Shown here: piece after piece, positions 33,817 to 44,424 of the stretch
Layout of the letters: each line of letters opens with the position of its first letter
How positions within the stretch are numbered: position 1 is the first letter of the stretch
Source of the DNA: Bemisia tabaci
Taxonomy: Eukaryota; Arthropoda; Insecta; Hemiptera; Aleyrodidae
Assembly (NCBI RefSeq): GCF_918797505.1
Contig: NC_092798.1
Coordinates: 1,687,501 to 1,751,500 of the forward strand
DNA: 64,000 bases
Reading direction: 5' to 3'
Notes under the pieces: model-generated
Database searches by the model: none
Told to the model about the DNA's origin: nothing
What the model saw: only the letters and a program-made list of their open reading frames with translations
Program-made: the position numbers and the translations under genes

Positions 33817-34083
33817 ATTGCCGAAGTGCGAAACCACATTCTCCGTTAGTAACGCTGAAGACTTACTGCCGTTCTACATATACATATTTATTTTCAGAAA
33901 ACTGGTCAGCGTAATTTTTGAAAAACTTCCTGGGTTTTTCCTCTTTACTGGAAAAATATTTCGTATTCTCGTACATTCTGTACAATTCGAGCCATGAAGT
34001 TGACTTGCTCCTCTTCGGGCGGAAAAATAGGAACGAGAAACACCGCGATGAAGATACGAGGTTTCGCACTTTAACCATTGATA
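33817..34083. mobile_element. diverged MITE family D2 copy
   Basis: Landmarks GAAGTGCGAAACCAC, TTTATTTTCAG, and AGATACGAGGTTTCGCAC with ACCATTGATA at the right end. Boundaries approximate. Confidence 0.45.
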
Positions 34084-34095
34084 CCTAAGTAATAT

Positions 34096-34345
34096 CGACG
34101 TTCAAACTACCAGACCACGTAGCTCGTTTGCGATGTTTAAAAATCTCCGCTCCCATTTTATTTTTTGAAGGAGAACAAATCAATATCATTCCTTGAAGTT
34201 TTCATAGAGTTGTCTTCGCACTGAGAATAAAAATCACGGAGGTTTTCAAGAATTAACGATGAGCAGTTTTCCATTTAAATGATGAAGTATGACAGGGAAG
34301 TCTGCATTGTCGCAAACCGAGATGCGTCTGGTAGTTTCACCGTTG
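34096..34345. mobile_element. MITE family D copy
   Basis: A 250-bp element starting CGACGTTCAAACTACCAG and ending GGTAGTTTCACCGTTG. Flanks ATAT and ACAT match at 3 of 4 positions. It lies 12 bp from the D2 copy on its left. Confidence 0.8.
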
Positions 34346-34429
34346 ACATAACTCCAAAACCATGAGTTTGCGTTGATTATAATTATTGCACACTGCTCTA
34401 GTTGAAGAAACTACTATTTTTGGCCCATT

Positions 34430-35180
34430 TTAGAAACATCATACATGCCATTGGTTTCCCTATGCAGATATGTGCTTTTATGGAAGAGGCAGAGATAGTG
34501 GTTCCTTATTGCAACATGTAATCCAATTGTGGGTTACAGATAAAGACAACCGCAGGGCGTGGAGGAAACGGCGCAGAGGTGCAGTTTTTTGCAATTTCCA
34601 GAAATACGTGTTTGAAGTTTCGAAATTATACGGATCTTTATGGCTGCAAGAAAGATCAAACTGACTAAGTGATGCTTAAAAATTGAAATATGGGAGAGAA
34701 TTTTTCTCAAAATATGCATTAAGACTAGTTTTACTTGAAATCATCAATACCTCAATTTCTTTCAAAAATTTGACTCATACTGCCGTGCTAAAGAAAAACG
34801 CCGTATGAAAATTCCTGAGTTGCCAAATTTCCCCGAGTGAAACATGTATTTTTTGAAGGAAGTTGTGCGAATCTCCCCCGAAAGAGAGCCATTTGGGAGC
34901 GAATTTTTCTCAAAATATGCATTATCTAAATTAATACCTCACTTTTTTCAAAAATTTCACTCATGCGCCTTGTTCTTCAAGCCTCTCAGCTATCGTGGCG
35001 TCGTCGAGAAAAGTATATTGTATAAATAATAGATTACATTTTGAAATAAGGAACCATTATCTCTGGCTCTTCCATAAAAGCACTTATCTACCGGGGAAAC
35101 CAATCTAAGGGAAAACCAATGTCATGTATGTTGTTTCGAAAATGGGCCAAAAATAGTGGTTCCTTACTGCAACATGTAAT
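34430..35180. mobile_element. diverged inverted-repeat composite with family A end
   Basis: GCTTTTATGGAAGAGGCAG with AGTGGTTCCTTATTGCAAC at the left is mirrored by AAGGAACCATTATCTCTGGC and TTCCATAAAAGCAC at 35047-35090. A family A left end (CTGCCGTGCTAAAGAAAAAC) sits at 34780. Sequences at 34699-34779 and 34897-34973 are direct near-repeats (TTTTTCTCAAAATATGCATT). The structure suggests nested insertions followed by rearrangement. Confidence 0.5.
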
Positions 35181-36001
35181 CCAAATAAAGCATGAATCTG
35201 GTGCGATTTTACCGTAGTTTTAAAATCCTGCTGGGAATATTTCCTCCTCTAAAGTCTTTTCATTGGAGACACTTTCAAACGCTCCATAAAGTAATTAAGA
35301 GAAATGGTGTACGTGAAGCGACGAAGCAAGGCACAAAAACTGAGCTTCATTTTTTCTTTTGATCATCGCCAGGCATCTTCATTCAATTGGCGTCCCGCAG
35401 TTTTGCTTTGAAAATATTTTCAAGATTAATTAATTACTCGAAAAGGAGAAGCCCTGCCGACATTTGCGCATTTTGTCGCTCGCTCAAAAAACGGCATTAC
35501 TTCATTTCCACGTTAGACCTCAACAACCTCGAGAAACATTCACAAAGGAGCTTCCTCTCAGAGTAGTTAGGTCTTTTTTTCTTTTGACGACCATTAATTC
35601 ACTTTCCAATCTCCTTCAGCTACGGTTCTTCATTAAAGCAACAAACGGCCTTCATTTCGTCGTTTTCCTGACTGAGAAACCTAACTCAATTCCAAGGTTG
35701 CAAAATTGCCCGAGAAATTGTTTTCTCACAAGAATATGACTGCAACTTCTGTGTAACATTTTCCTGATTTTTCACTCGTAATCGGGAGAAAGCCCATTAA
35801 AGTTTTCATTTAGAAATGCTCATAGTTTCCTCGCAGATTCACAATTCGCGAGCCAAATAACACAGTGAGTTACGAAAATATTGATAAGAAATTTTAAAGT
35901 AGCTAGAGGCCTGTGGCCGCTACGCGGCCATCAACTGAGAAATACTACACGTAAAAAGTAGTAGAAGAACCACGATACGCTCGAGTTATTTAGGAGATTA
36001 A
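35181..36001. other. intronic spacer with a family F left-end fragment
   Basis: CGTCGTTTTCCTGACTGAG followed by AACCTAACTCAATTCCAAGG at 35658 resembles the left end of family F, with no matching right end nearby. Otherwise nothing recognised. Confidence 0.35.
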
Positions 36002-37010
36002 TGAATTCAAAAGCCGACGGATGCACGCGAAAGAAAGCATATGTATCTCTAATTGCAAAGTTGTGTACCAATTTTTATGTTTTATTTTTGAGCACCGTTT
36101 TTAAAAAGCTACACACAGTTTTTCCCACGAATTTTCCTAAATGATTTCAAATGTAAGCATCAAAAATTTCGACGCGATATTCTCGTTCATTCTGTTTTCT
36201 TTCTATGAAAAAAAGAAAAGAAAAAAAAAAATTAAATGTCATGCGAGTTTCTGAATCGTTACAATGAGGATACATATTTTTCCTTTACTTATGGTACAAC
36301 CCGGAGCAGAGAGTCACGAATGATGACACGTAGACGGTCTTAGTTTAAGGGTGGCTTTAGCATCGCGCGAGCCTGGGAATGGAACGCGGTGGAGTCATCT
36401 TTGCGCAGTGTGGCGCGCCTTCCATTCGGCTAGCAGCAATATGCCTACACCCATGGTCGAATAGTTATCTCGTTACGCCTGCCGTGAATAAATTCAAAAA
36501 TCGACGCCTGCACGCGAAAAAAAAGTGTTCTTGTCTCCGATTGCAACGTTGCAAATCTCTGCACGTGTTTCATTATTAATCAATTTTATTTTTAGAAAAG
36601 CTACACACAGTTTTTTCAGAAGTTTTCGAGAAATTTCAGGAATGATTTGAAATAAGATCACAAAAAATTTCGACTCGATATTTTCGTTCGTTCTGTTTTC
36701 TTTTTATTAAACCAAAATTAATTTTGCGCGAATCAAGTTTCAGAATCGCTGCATCCTTTAAATATCTTCAGAGTTGCTGAATCGTTGCAATTAAGATACT
36801 TATTTAGACTTTAAATGTGGTAAAAACCGGGTAGGTACCGTCAAAAGAATTGATGCGTGGCCCTAGTTTTGCGGCGATCTTAGCGTTGCACAAGCCAGGT
36901 AAGGGAGCGCGGTCGAGTGTCGAGTCATCTTCACAGTGTGATGCGCCTTCAATCCAGTTAGCGGCAATGTGTCTACACCCGTGGTCGAATAGTTATCGCA
37001 AGTAACTCTC
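36002..37010. repeat. tandem duplication, two roughly 500-bp diverged units
   Basis: The order TTCAAAAGCCGACGGATGCA, GCTACACACAGTTTTT, TTTCGACGCGATATT, TCTGTTTTCTTTCTAT, then GAGTCATCTT and CACCCATGGTCGAATAG in 36002-36488 recurs in 36489-37010 with moderate divergence. Just after, 37010-37145 holds two copies of a 66-bp unit (GCAATGCGAGAAGTATTC and GCAATGCGCGAAGTATTC). Confidence 0.7.
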
Positions 37011-37561
37011 GTACTGCGTTTGGTGCAATGCGAGAAGTATTCACGCAGTCTTGTAGGCGCTAGTAAGCGGTTGACGCCGACTGCACCGTTTGACGCAATG
37101 CGCGAAGTATTCCCACAGTCTTGCAGGCGCCAATAGGAGTTTGGCACCGACCGCACTGTGTTTAGCGCGATTATTTGAACTCGCGTTAGGATAATCGCGA
37201 CATCGCATCGAAACATGGGGCCTATAAGGCCCATGTTGTGTTTCGACGCCGCATGGACAGCCCTACGTTGCCTCGTTTCTCCCGATAAAACATTTGTTTC
37301 TGTGTTAAGTTAGGACAGTTTTCTGTGTTCGCTTTTTCAGATAAAGGCACCTTTCTGCACACGGAATCCAACGGCATATATGTTGTTTCTAAAATGAGCT
37401 AGAGACAGTGGCTCCTTATTACAAAATGCGGCCCAATTGATTGCCTGCGACGTACGCGCACGTGTATTGATGAACGTCGAATTGCAGTGACAATTTCTGA
37501 AAGTTTGCAACATTGTTTTTCCTCCCTTTAAATGTATGTAAAACAATCGATGGATTAAAAT

Positions 37562-37830
37562 CAGCGTGCTTTGTAATGTATCGATTGGACTACATTTTGC
37601 AATTTGGAACTAAAAATTCTCACCCGGTTTAAAAACAACGTATGTGCCATTAGTTTCCCCATGCACATAAGTGTTTTACCATGAGAGCCAGAATTTATAG
37701 TTCCAAATTGCAAAATGCAGTCCGATTGATCTTCCGTTTAAACCTATGTGAAAGGATCGATTAACAGGGTGTTCGCAACGAACACCTTATATCGTTATAT
37801 CGATAATCGATCATTCACGCTCCGCCACTG
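37562..37830. mobile_element. hAT-like MITE family B, copy 6, nested
   Basis: Starts CAGCGTGCTTTGTAATGTAT and ends TCACGCTCCGCCACTG. Flanks ATTAAAAT and ATTTAAAT match at 7 of 8. At 269 bp it exceeds the family's 165 bp because a third element occupies 37590-37720. Confidence 0.8.
37590..37720. mobile_element. innermost nested MITE
   Basis: A 131-bp hairpin with left CTACATTTTGCAATTTGGAA and right TTCCAAATTGCAAAATGCAG. Flanks CGATTGGA and CCGATTGA represent a damaged 8-bp duplication of the family B target. Related arms occur at 37341-37440. Confidence 0.7.
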
Positions 37831-38576
37831 ATTTAAATCCATTGAAAAATATCGATTCGGTGTGGCAAGCTGCCTCGCCGAGAATCGATTGTTTTACATA
37901 CATTTAAGTGAAGGAAAAACAGTGTTGCAAACTTTCAGAAATCGCCACTGTTGAAGTTTAGTTACGTTCTTTCGTCAGGGGATACGGCGGTTTCGCTCCG
38001 GTCAAACGAAGGACCTTTCCCGCGGAAAACAAAGCTGCTTCGGTGGAGGAACTTTAACTTAGTTTTAAACTCTGTTCGTCTGGTTTTTGTATAGCGGTAG
38101 AAACGACGCGCTCGGCTCCAGCTGAGCCATTGTTGCCCTCCTTGGCGATAAAATGTGGATATATTACAAGGCTTCAAACGAGGGAAACGGCTGACTTTCC
38201 AGCATTACCTGGCAACCACGCGGCGAGCGCGCCTCAATTAAAAAGTTAAAATCACGGAGCGGTGCGCGGTGGCGGTCGGAAGTGGGGGAAGGGGGGTAGG
38301 GGGGTGGAGGGGGAGGGGGAGGGGGGCTGCGAGGGGCCTTTGTAGCATGAAATGCAATCCGCTTCCGATTCATTGGTCAAAATGAGTAATGAATCAGGAT
38401 GGGATTGCTATTTTATTGCAATTTGATCGTTTAGGAAACTCTTTTCCTACCTCTCATGAAGAAATAATGAGAGTTGGGAAACCTGCCCCCCTCCATCCGC
38501 CTATCTAACGACGGAAGTTCCATCTTTATCTCGGATAAAATATGTTTGCGTTGAAGTCAAGGTCCGCTCTACCATT

Positions 38577-38826
38577 CTGCCGTGGCACGAAAAAAACGCG
38601 GCGAGAGCCTTCGGGCGTCGCCAAATTCCCTTCGATGAGATACGGATTTCTGAGGAAATTTTTGTGTATTTTTCTCCCAAATATTTGGAGAATTACATTC
38701 GAAGTTTGATCTAAAGTACGTGCAAATTTGAGAAAAAAATACTCTTGACCTTCCTTAAAAATCAATGATTTGTCAGGGGTTTAGCAACTCTTTAAGACTC
38801 ATACGACGTTTTTCCTTAGCGCGGCA
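38577..38826. mobile_element. MITE family A, copy 8 (aged)
   Basis: A 250-bp element, ends CTGCCGTGGCACGAAAAAAA and GTTTTTCCTTAGCGCGGCAA. It has more substitutions than other copies and no matching flanks. Confidence 0.75.
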
Positions 38827-39884
38827 ATATAAGGAGGGATAGCCCCATTGATTTTGAATGTGAAATCCCTGTGTCGTTGTTCAAGAAACGTTATGGGGTC
38901 GGTCTTCACACATAATGATGTATTTCTGCTCTATTACGAGGATATTTTCCTTTTCTTTGTTGGGCCATTTGGACGTGATTTAGCCTTACTAAAATATCTG
39001 GGCTAGGCAAATTGCATTTCGAAGTTCGAAACTTCTGGCCCACTCCTTAGCAGCCAGAGGGGCGGCCCCCGGCTTTGGCTCCGTAGCAGCCAGGTGGGGT
39101 TGGGCGTCTCGGATGGTGGTGTAACCCCGGAAGTATTTTCCCTCGAAAACACGTATTTAATTGTTGACAATCTCACCGTGATTCTTGGGTCAATGATTCG
39201 CCTTCAAATTGCCGGGTATGCAAAGTGACTGTCGTGACGCACGAATAGTGGTATCACAATTTTGCATGGAGATTACGGATTGATTTGAAGGCGCTCTATT
39301 GTATCCATTGTAAGTGGCCTTGTAGAATAATGGTGACCAATAAGTTCATATTATTGGGTTATCATTCGAGCCGTACATTAGATAATTGCCGAGGAATATC
39401 ATTTTGAAAAAAAATATTAAGATTGTTTTTTGTCTCTGTCTTTTTTCAAAAAAGGGAGCCCAGGCACTTGGGTCAGATTGTGTATTTTAAGTCTTCTCGG
39501 TTCGGTCATCGTATTTTGAGGCAAAACTGAAAGAGGCGCCGTTTACAAGATCGCAACTTACTCAAAAGCGGTTGTGAATAGAAACATTTTCGCTCGGATA
39601 AAATGAGCTTTCCTTGATGAATTGTGGATAATCAAAATGGAAGATAAAGTACTTCGTCCATTGGTCCATTTGAAATGCGTTCGGATGGATGGAGCATTGA
39701 TGACTAACTAAATCTTACCGGATGAGGAATTTTAAGTTTAAAACTCTTTTTTCAGTCTTTAAATGTTCCAAATCCACCATCAAGTTTAGAACACTATTGC
39801 AAAAATGCGTTTTTCGTGATGAAATGTCAATTCTAAGTGCCGGAAACGCGAATCTCGGCATTTCTGCCGTATTTTCTAACAGTT
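38827..39884. other. intronic spacer
   Basis: No exon or clear element. Contains two copies of the recurrent GCGCCTTCAA-type word (39199 and 39283, opposite orientation) about 95 bp apart. Confidence 0.4.
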
Positions 39885-40114
39885 CACTGGGGGGAAAAAA
39901 ACACATTGGATCTAGAGTCCAGACTTTTGAAAACATTGACAAGAAAAAATATTCTTGGTTCAATCAGATTTTTGCTTAAATCAAAAGGAAATCTGCTCAA
40001 ATTAAGAGGCTTGTTTCTTGATTTAAGCTAAAATCCGATTGAATCAAGAGTATTTTTTCCTGTCGATGTTTTTAAGAGTCCGGACTCTAGATCCAATGTG
40101 TTTTTTTTCCAGTG
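39885..40114. mobile_element. MITE family C, copy 2 (TSD TT)
   Basis: A 230-bp hairpin with ends CACTGGGGGGAAAAAAAC and GTTTTTTTTCCAGTG, TT on both sides. Arms share GGATCTAGAGTCCAGAC and GACAAGAAAAAA. Confidence 0.9.
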
Positions 40115-40829
40115 TTCGAGAAATTATTCAAAATGCTGATGGAGTTTGAGAAAATATTTTAGTCTTGCTATCCTCAAGAATTATTACCCTTCTACTGACA
40201 ATAAAGAGGAATGCAGACAGTTTTTTACTCTCCTGGAACATCCTGTTTTCCGAGATTCGCACTTCTGCACTTTCACCACCGATAAAGTGCTTCGTATTGT
40301 TTAAAGAACATTTGCACAGGCAGTGATTGTGATTGTTCAGTCAGTAATTTTTTTTCTCATTAATTTCTTCAAAAACATTCTCAGATATCTATGTTCTTGT
40401 TGGATGCATGGTACCAGCTAGCACACTCGCGAGTTCGTGAAATGTCATCAATAATCTGTGTTAGGTTCGGTTAAGCAACTAAACTAACTCCTTGGCAAAG
40501 CGGAGAGTATCGCTGGATTTGAAGGCGTTCCAAGCTGCGGTTGTGGCTTGAATTTCTCCGCTAAAGAAACCTTTACTACATCGATGTTATCGTAATTACA
40601 ATTTGACGAATTGACAGGTACGGAGCTTGCAAATAGCCGGCGATTTGCCTGCGACATAGACATACACTGATAAAGATATCAGAGATATTTATTTCCATCT
40701 TTAAGTTTAGATGTACTTTTCTCTGTTCTAATCGGCATGTGTGTTTTTTTTCTGTTTCTGGCGCATCCTTCGGAATTCTTGGATTCAACAATCGATGATC
40801 TCCCTGAACAACGCAAATCGTCAATTAAA

Positions 40830-41195
40830 AAATTGTGATCGTTCAATTAAACGGGACACTTGATTCACTTGACGGAATCTTTAAATTAACTGGAAACTCA
40901 AATTTACCACAAATCCTACTCAACCGAAAATCTGATCTAACCCTGCTAACCAAAACTTTACTCAACCGGTGTTCTTACCCACCGGAAACTCAAATCAATC
41001 GACCAATCGTCCGGTCGAATTTTACTTAACCGGAAATCGACAACCGTAAACTCCATTCGACCGGAAACGTGCCCCCATCAAAAACTCGACTCAACTGGAA
41101 ATCGACCCGACCGGCAATGTGTTCCAACCCAAAATTTGACTCGATTTAACCGGAAACTTGACTTATCTTTAAACTGGACCCAATGGAAAACCTAA
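40830..41195. repeat. degenerate CAACCGGAAA-type repeat before exon 2
   Basis: About 350 bp of G-poor, A/C-rich sequence in which CCGGAAA, ACTCAA and CGACC recur at irregular 12-25-bp spacing. It runs directly into exon 2. A polypyrimidine tract, normally found here, is missing. Confidence 0.6.
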
Positions 41196-41211
41196 AACGG
41201 ACGACGAGCAG

Positions 41212-41514
41212 CAATTCGTATGGAACGACTTTTGTGACGACTACACGGCGACCGACTGCAAGCACACCTATTATCCGTCTGTGATCATAAACGACCGCCT
41301 CTACGAGCTGAAGATCTCGGATCTCCCCTCGATCCCCTACTTCCCGGTAAACTCCTTCTACGAGTGGACGGATTTCCGCTTCTACGGCCTAAGAAACGCA
41401 ACCGCCTACATCCTTGTCTTCGACCTCTCCAATCTGGACACCTTCCAGTACATCAAGACCCTCCGAGAGCAGATCTCCGAGTCCCGCGACATCAAGAACA
41501 TCCCGCTCATCGTG
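41212..41514 (+). CDS. RASL10B-like: RASL10-type GTPase, exon 2 (switch regions)
   Basis: A 303-nt exon in phase 0 at both ends (101 codons), from CAATTCGTATGGAAC to CTCATCGTG before GTAATT. Numbering from ATG 18987, Thr35 matches the Ras switch I threonine that contacts magnesium. The G3 segment reads LKISDLPSI: the usual DxxG is DLPS and the catalytic Gln61 is absent, so intrinsic GTP hydrolysis is probably poor. This G3 form is what I know from RASL10 proteins (DFPP). The later FYGLRNATAYILVFDLS and FQYIKTLREQI segments fit beta-strand 4 and helix 3 of a Ras fold. GC content is much higher than in the flanking introns, as for the other two exons. The acceptor GACGAGCAG lacks a pyrimidine tract, but the protein join is exact. 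Confidence 0.9.
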
Positions 41515-41560
41515 GTAATTCACCAATTCTCTCAATAAATTAATCCAGTTTTTCCATTCG

Positions 41561-42362
41561 GACGTACTTCTGCCCAACGCACGGAGAAAAAAAACTCGTG
41601 CGTGGGACCCGAAGTTTAGGTCATATGGATCTTTGAAGTTTTCAGATTGAGCATCTGAACACTTTAGGTCTAGCTGCCGAAGTTCGGATCATACATCTGA
41701 AACTTCAGTTCTTACATCCGAAGTACTTCGGTTTTCACATCCGAAGTACTTCGGTTCTCACATCCGAAGTACTTCGGTTCTCACATCCGAAGTACTTCAG
41801 TTCTTACATCCGAAGTACTTCGGTTCTCACATCCGAAGTGCTTCGGTTCTCACATCTGAAGTACTTCAGATGTAAGAACTGAAGTTTCAGATGTATGATC
41901 CGAACTTCGGCAGCTAGACCTAAAGTGTTCAGATGCTCAATCTGAAAACTTCAGAGATCCATATGACCTAAACTCCGGGTCCCACGCACGAGTTTTTTTT
42001 CTCCGTGCGGAACCAGAGACAGGTGGGAAAGAAGGGGTGTGCTCGTTAGTCGAGGGTGTTAAGAATAAATGGGAGCTATAAAGCGCCAGTGACGTCAGCG
42101 ACAACGAAACCGTCTCTGTTGTATAGCTCTTAGTCGGCAATTACTCATGAGCCCTGTCCACAACGCTCTTTTCACATGCCTCAGCTCACAATTGCCGCAT
42201 TCAGTTGGCACAAAGTTCCCTTTGACAGAATGTAAAATCCGGCTTTTCCATTTCTCCAAAGGGAATCACGCTCACTTTAACATTGTGCCCTGAGCAGCTT
42301 TCTAAAGCACACCTCATCTTCTCCACGCGTCTATAGTTCCGTTTGGCAGAGATACGTCCATT
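41561..42362. mobile_element. MITE family J, split copy
   Basis: The left end TCGGACGTACTTCTGCCC and right end TTTGGCAGAGATACGTCCA are the family J termini. The left arm is cut by family H copy 1 (41580-42007). The 320-bp interior is longer than in copies 1 and 2, so this may be a longer relative of J. Confidence 0.6.
41580..42007. mobile_element. hairpin MITE family H, copy 1 (TSD CG, 7 internal units)
   Basis: A 428-bp near-perfect hairpin with ends CACGGAGAAAAAAAACTCG and CGAGTTTTTTTTCTCCGTG. CG lies on each side; intact J elements show one CG at this point (AACGGAAC), so the 2-bp duplication is proved by the empty site. The arms are about 140 bp. The centre (41721-41875) is a tandem array of seven 23-bp units, each holding the palindrome CCGAAGTACTTCGG or a variant. 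Confidence 0.9.
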
Positions 42363-42396
42363 TGTTAGAGATTTGCAATTCCAAATACTTGCTCTC

Positions 42397-42896
42397 GTGT
42401 AAAATTTTGCGAGAAACACGATAGCCCAGTGGTTTTCTCTGAAATCAATTTCCAAGCTCAAAAAAGCTCTCTAAGTTCGGGCCGTAATAGAGGGGATATC
42501 CTACGTTACGTTATGAGTCCACTTCCATACTGCCGTGCTAAGGAAAAGCGCCGTATGAGCCTTTGCGCGTTGCCAAATTTTTAATGATAAATCACGAATT
42601 TTCGGGAAAATTCGTAAATATTTTTCTTCCAATTTTCAGATAATTTTGTTCGCAGTTTCACCACAAACTCCTGAAAATTTGAAGGGAAAATATCCATGGC
42701 TTTCCTCAAAAATAAACACTTTATCAAAGGAAATTTGGCGACTCTCGAATGTTCATACGGCGTTTTTCCTTAGCACGGTAGCATACCCAGTTGGACACTC
42801 CATGCACAGATAGGGAGAAAATACATTGACAGGGTTGTCACTTTGTTTGGGGATTCCAAAATGGGGTCCTGCTAATGCATTTGTTCCCTGCTTGTG
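42397..42896. mobile_element. truncated repeat G, interrupted by family A
   Basis: Begins GCGAGAAACACGATAGCCC, AGTGGTTTTCTCTGAAATC, and ends TGCATTTGTTCCCTGCTTG. The same order is found in the foldback at 53779-54300. Family A copy 9 sits at 42530-42781 inside it, and family H copy 2 replaces its right half. Confidence 0.6.
42530..42781. mobile_element. MITE family A, copy 9 (TSD CATA)
   Basis: A 252-bp element with ends CTGCCGTGCTAAGGAAAAGC and CGTTTTTCCTTAGCACGGTAG in part. CATA flanks both sides (42526-42529 and 42782-42785). Confidence 0.9.
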
Positions 42897-43232
42897 CACG
42901 GAGAAAAAAAACTCGTGCGTGGGACCCGAAGTTTAGGTCATATGGATCTCTGAAGTTTTCAGATTGAGCACCTGAACACTTTAGGTCTAGCTGCCGAAGT
43001 TCGGATCACACATCTGAAACTTCAGTTCTTACATCTGAAGTACTTCGGTTCTCACATCCGAAGTACTTCGGTTCTCACATCCGAAGTACTTCAGATGTGA
43101 GAACTGAAGTTTCAGATGTATGATCCGAACTTCGGCAGCTAGACCTAAAGTGTTCAGATGCTCAATCTGAAAACTTCAGAGATCCATATGACCTAAACTT
43201 CGGGTCCCATGCACGAGTTTTTTTTCTCCGTG
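42897..43232. mobile_element. hairpin MITE family H, copy 2 (3 internal units)
   Basis: A 336-bp element, almost identical in its arms to copy 1 but with only three of the 23-bp CCGAAGTACTTCGG units. The 92-bp length difference equals four units. Flanks do not give a clear duplication (TG and TT). Confidence 0.9.
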
Positions 43233-43290
43233 TTCATTGGTGACATTCGTAGGTACGCTGAGGAGTGAAGTTGTAGACTGTGTAACCATC

Positions 43291-43449
43291 GGACACTCAC
43301 GTAAGACGTTTCAGTTAATTCATCATTTTCCTCCGTAGTCTATAGAGAGCGCCCGTTTCAACCGAAAGGATCGATCAATTTTCCATTTGTCTCCTTTGTC
43401 CATGGAAGAAATTGATGATTTAACTGAAAGGTCTTACGTGAGTCCGTTA
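43291..43449. repeat. short inverted repeat
   Basis: CACTCACGTAAGACGTTTC at the left mirrors TGAAAGGTCTTACGTGAGT at the right, with AATTCATCATTTTCC and AAATTGATGATTTAA further in. Probably a MITE; nearby words also recur at 6160-6330. Confidence 0.55.
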
Positions 43450-43735
43450 GTCCATTACTTGCCTCCTCAGTCCATTGCAGTCAACCGCTTCCTCTAATAG
43501 GGTCGCTTCATTTTCCCTTTGTTCTCTGTGTCTGTAGCTTTGTCAGTCAATTCTAATTCAATTATAATTTTCAATTTTAATTTGGGTTTTCAGACCGCTC
43601 TCAGTTATTCCATGATTTTCCCCTACAGTTTTTAAGAGCCGCCCGTTCAACCGAACTTTCCGTTTTTTATACATTTTCCTCGTCTATCCGTTTTAATAAT
43701 CAGATCATAAACCAGGAGTTAATTTTTTTTTAAGA

Positions 43736-44103
43736 ATGTAACTCACTTTTCTTTTCTCGGTCCTGATGTTGTCTTGAATGAAATTCTGTTAGACGATGAT
43801 CATTTCAAACGCTTATGAGCGTTCATCTTCAAGTCTGTAGGAATCGCGAATCGACATTTTGTCAACGAAATACGTAATTACATATAAAACATTGAATGCT
43901 TTTAAAAATCACTGAAAATTCTGAAACTCGCGTAGTTTCTAAAAGCTTTTAATGTTTTAATTACGTATTTCGTTGAAAAAATCGCGATTCGCGATTCCTA
44001 CAGACCTAGCTGAAACTGAACGCTAATAAGCGTTTGAAATGAACATCGTCTAACAGAATTTCATTCAAGACAACATCAGGACCGAAAAAAAAGTGAGTTA
44101 CAT
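43736..44103. mobile_element. 368-bp hairpin element P
   Basis: ATGTAACTCACTTTTC at the left and AAAGTGAGTTACAT at the right. The arms pair for about 170 bp (for example GACAACATCAGGACCG and GTCCTGATGTTGTC, AATTACGTATTTCGTTG and its complement). Non-coding. Confidence 0.8.
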
Positions 44104-44163
44104 ACCTAAAATTCAACAGCCTGATAAAGAATAATGCTGTTCAACAGGAGTTTATTGTCTCCT

Positions 44164-44368
44164 CACTGGAAAAAAAAAACACACATTGGATCTAGAGTCC
44201 AGACTCTTGAAAACATTGACAAGAAAAAATACTCTTGATTCAATCAGAATCAAGCTTAAATCAAGAACCAAGCCTCTTAATTTAACCGGATTTTGTTTTG
44301 ATTCTAGCAAAAATCCGATTGAATCAAGAGCATTTTTTCTCGTCAATGTTTTCAAGAGTCTGGACTGT

Positions 44369-44419
<51 letters not shown>

Positions 44420-44424
44420 CAGTG
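44164..44424. mobile_element. MITE family C, copy 3 (TSD CT), abutting exon 3
   Basis: A 261-bp element starting CACTGGAAAAAAAAAAC and ending in about 52 T residues followed by CAGTG. CT flanks both sides. It ends 44 bp before exon 3, so its long T run and CAG form an acceptor-like sequence just upstream of the true splice site. Confidence 0.9.

Larger units (their letters stand above)
37485..37950. mobile_element. outer MITE of a three-level nest
   Basis: The left end CAGTGACAATTTCTGAAAG with GTAAAACAATCGAT mirrors the right end ATCGATTGTTTTACATAC with CTTTCAGAAATCGCCACTG. It is interrupted by family B copy 6 (37562-37830), which is itself interrupted at 37590-37720. Flanks TCGAATTG and TTGAAGTT are only a weak 8-bp match. 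CAGTG ends suggest hAT. Confidence 0.75.
19050..41211 (+). other. intron 1 of the RASL10-type gene (22.2 kb)
   Basis: Bounded by GTTAAA at the donor and GACGAGCAG at the acceptor. Intron status is inferred because the exon reading frames join exactly and rebuild a contiguous Ras fold. The intron holds the 207-bp satellite array, a 78-bp palindrome and about twenty MITEs. No independent gene is recognised inside. The donor (CAG followed by GTTAAA) is weaker than the GTAAGT consensus. Confidence 0.8.
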
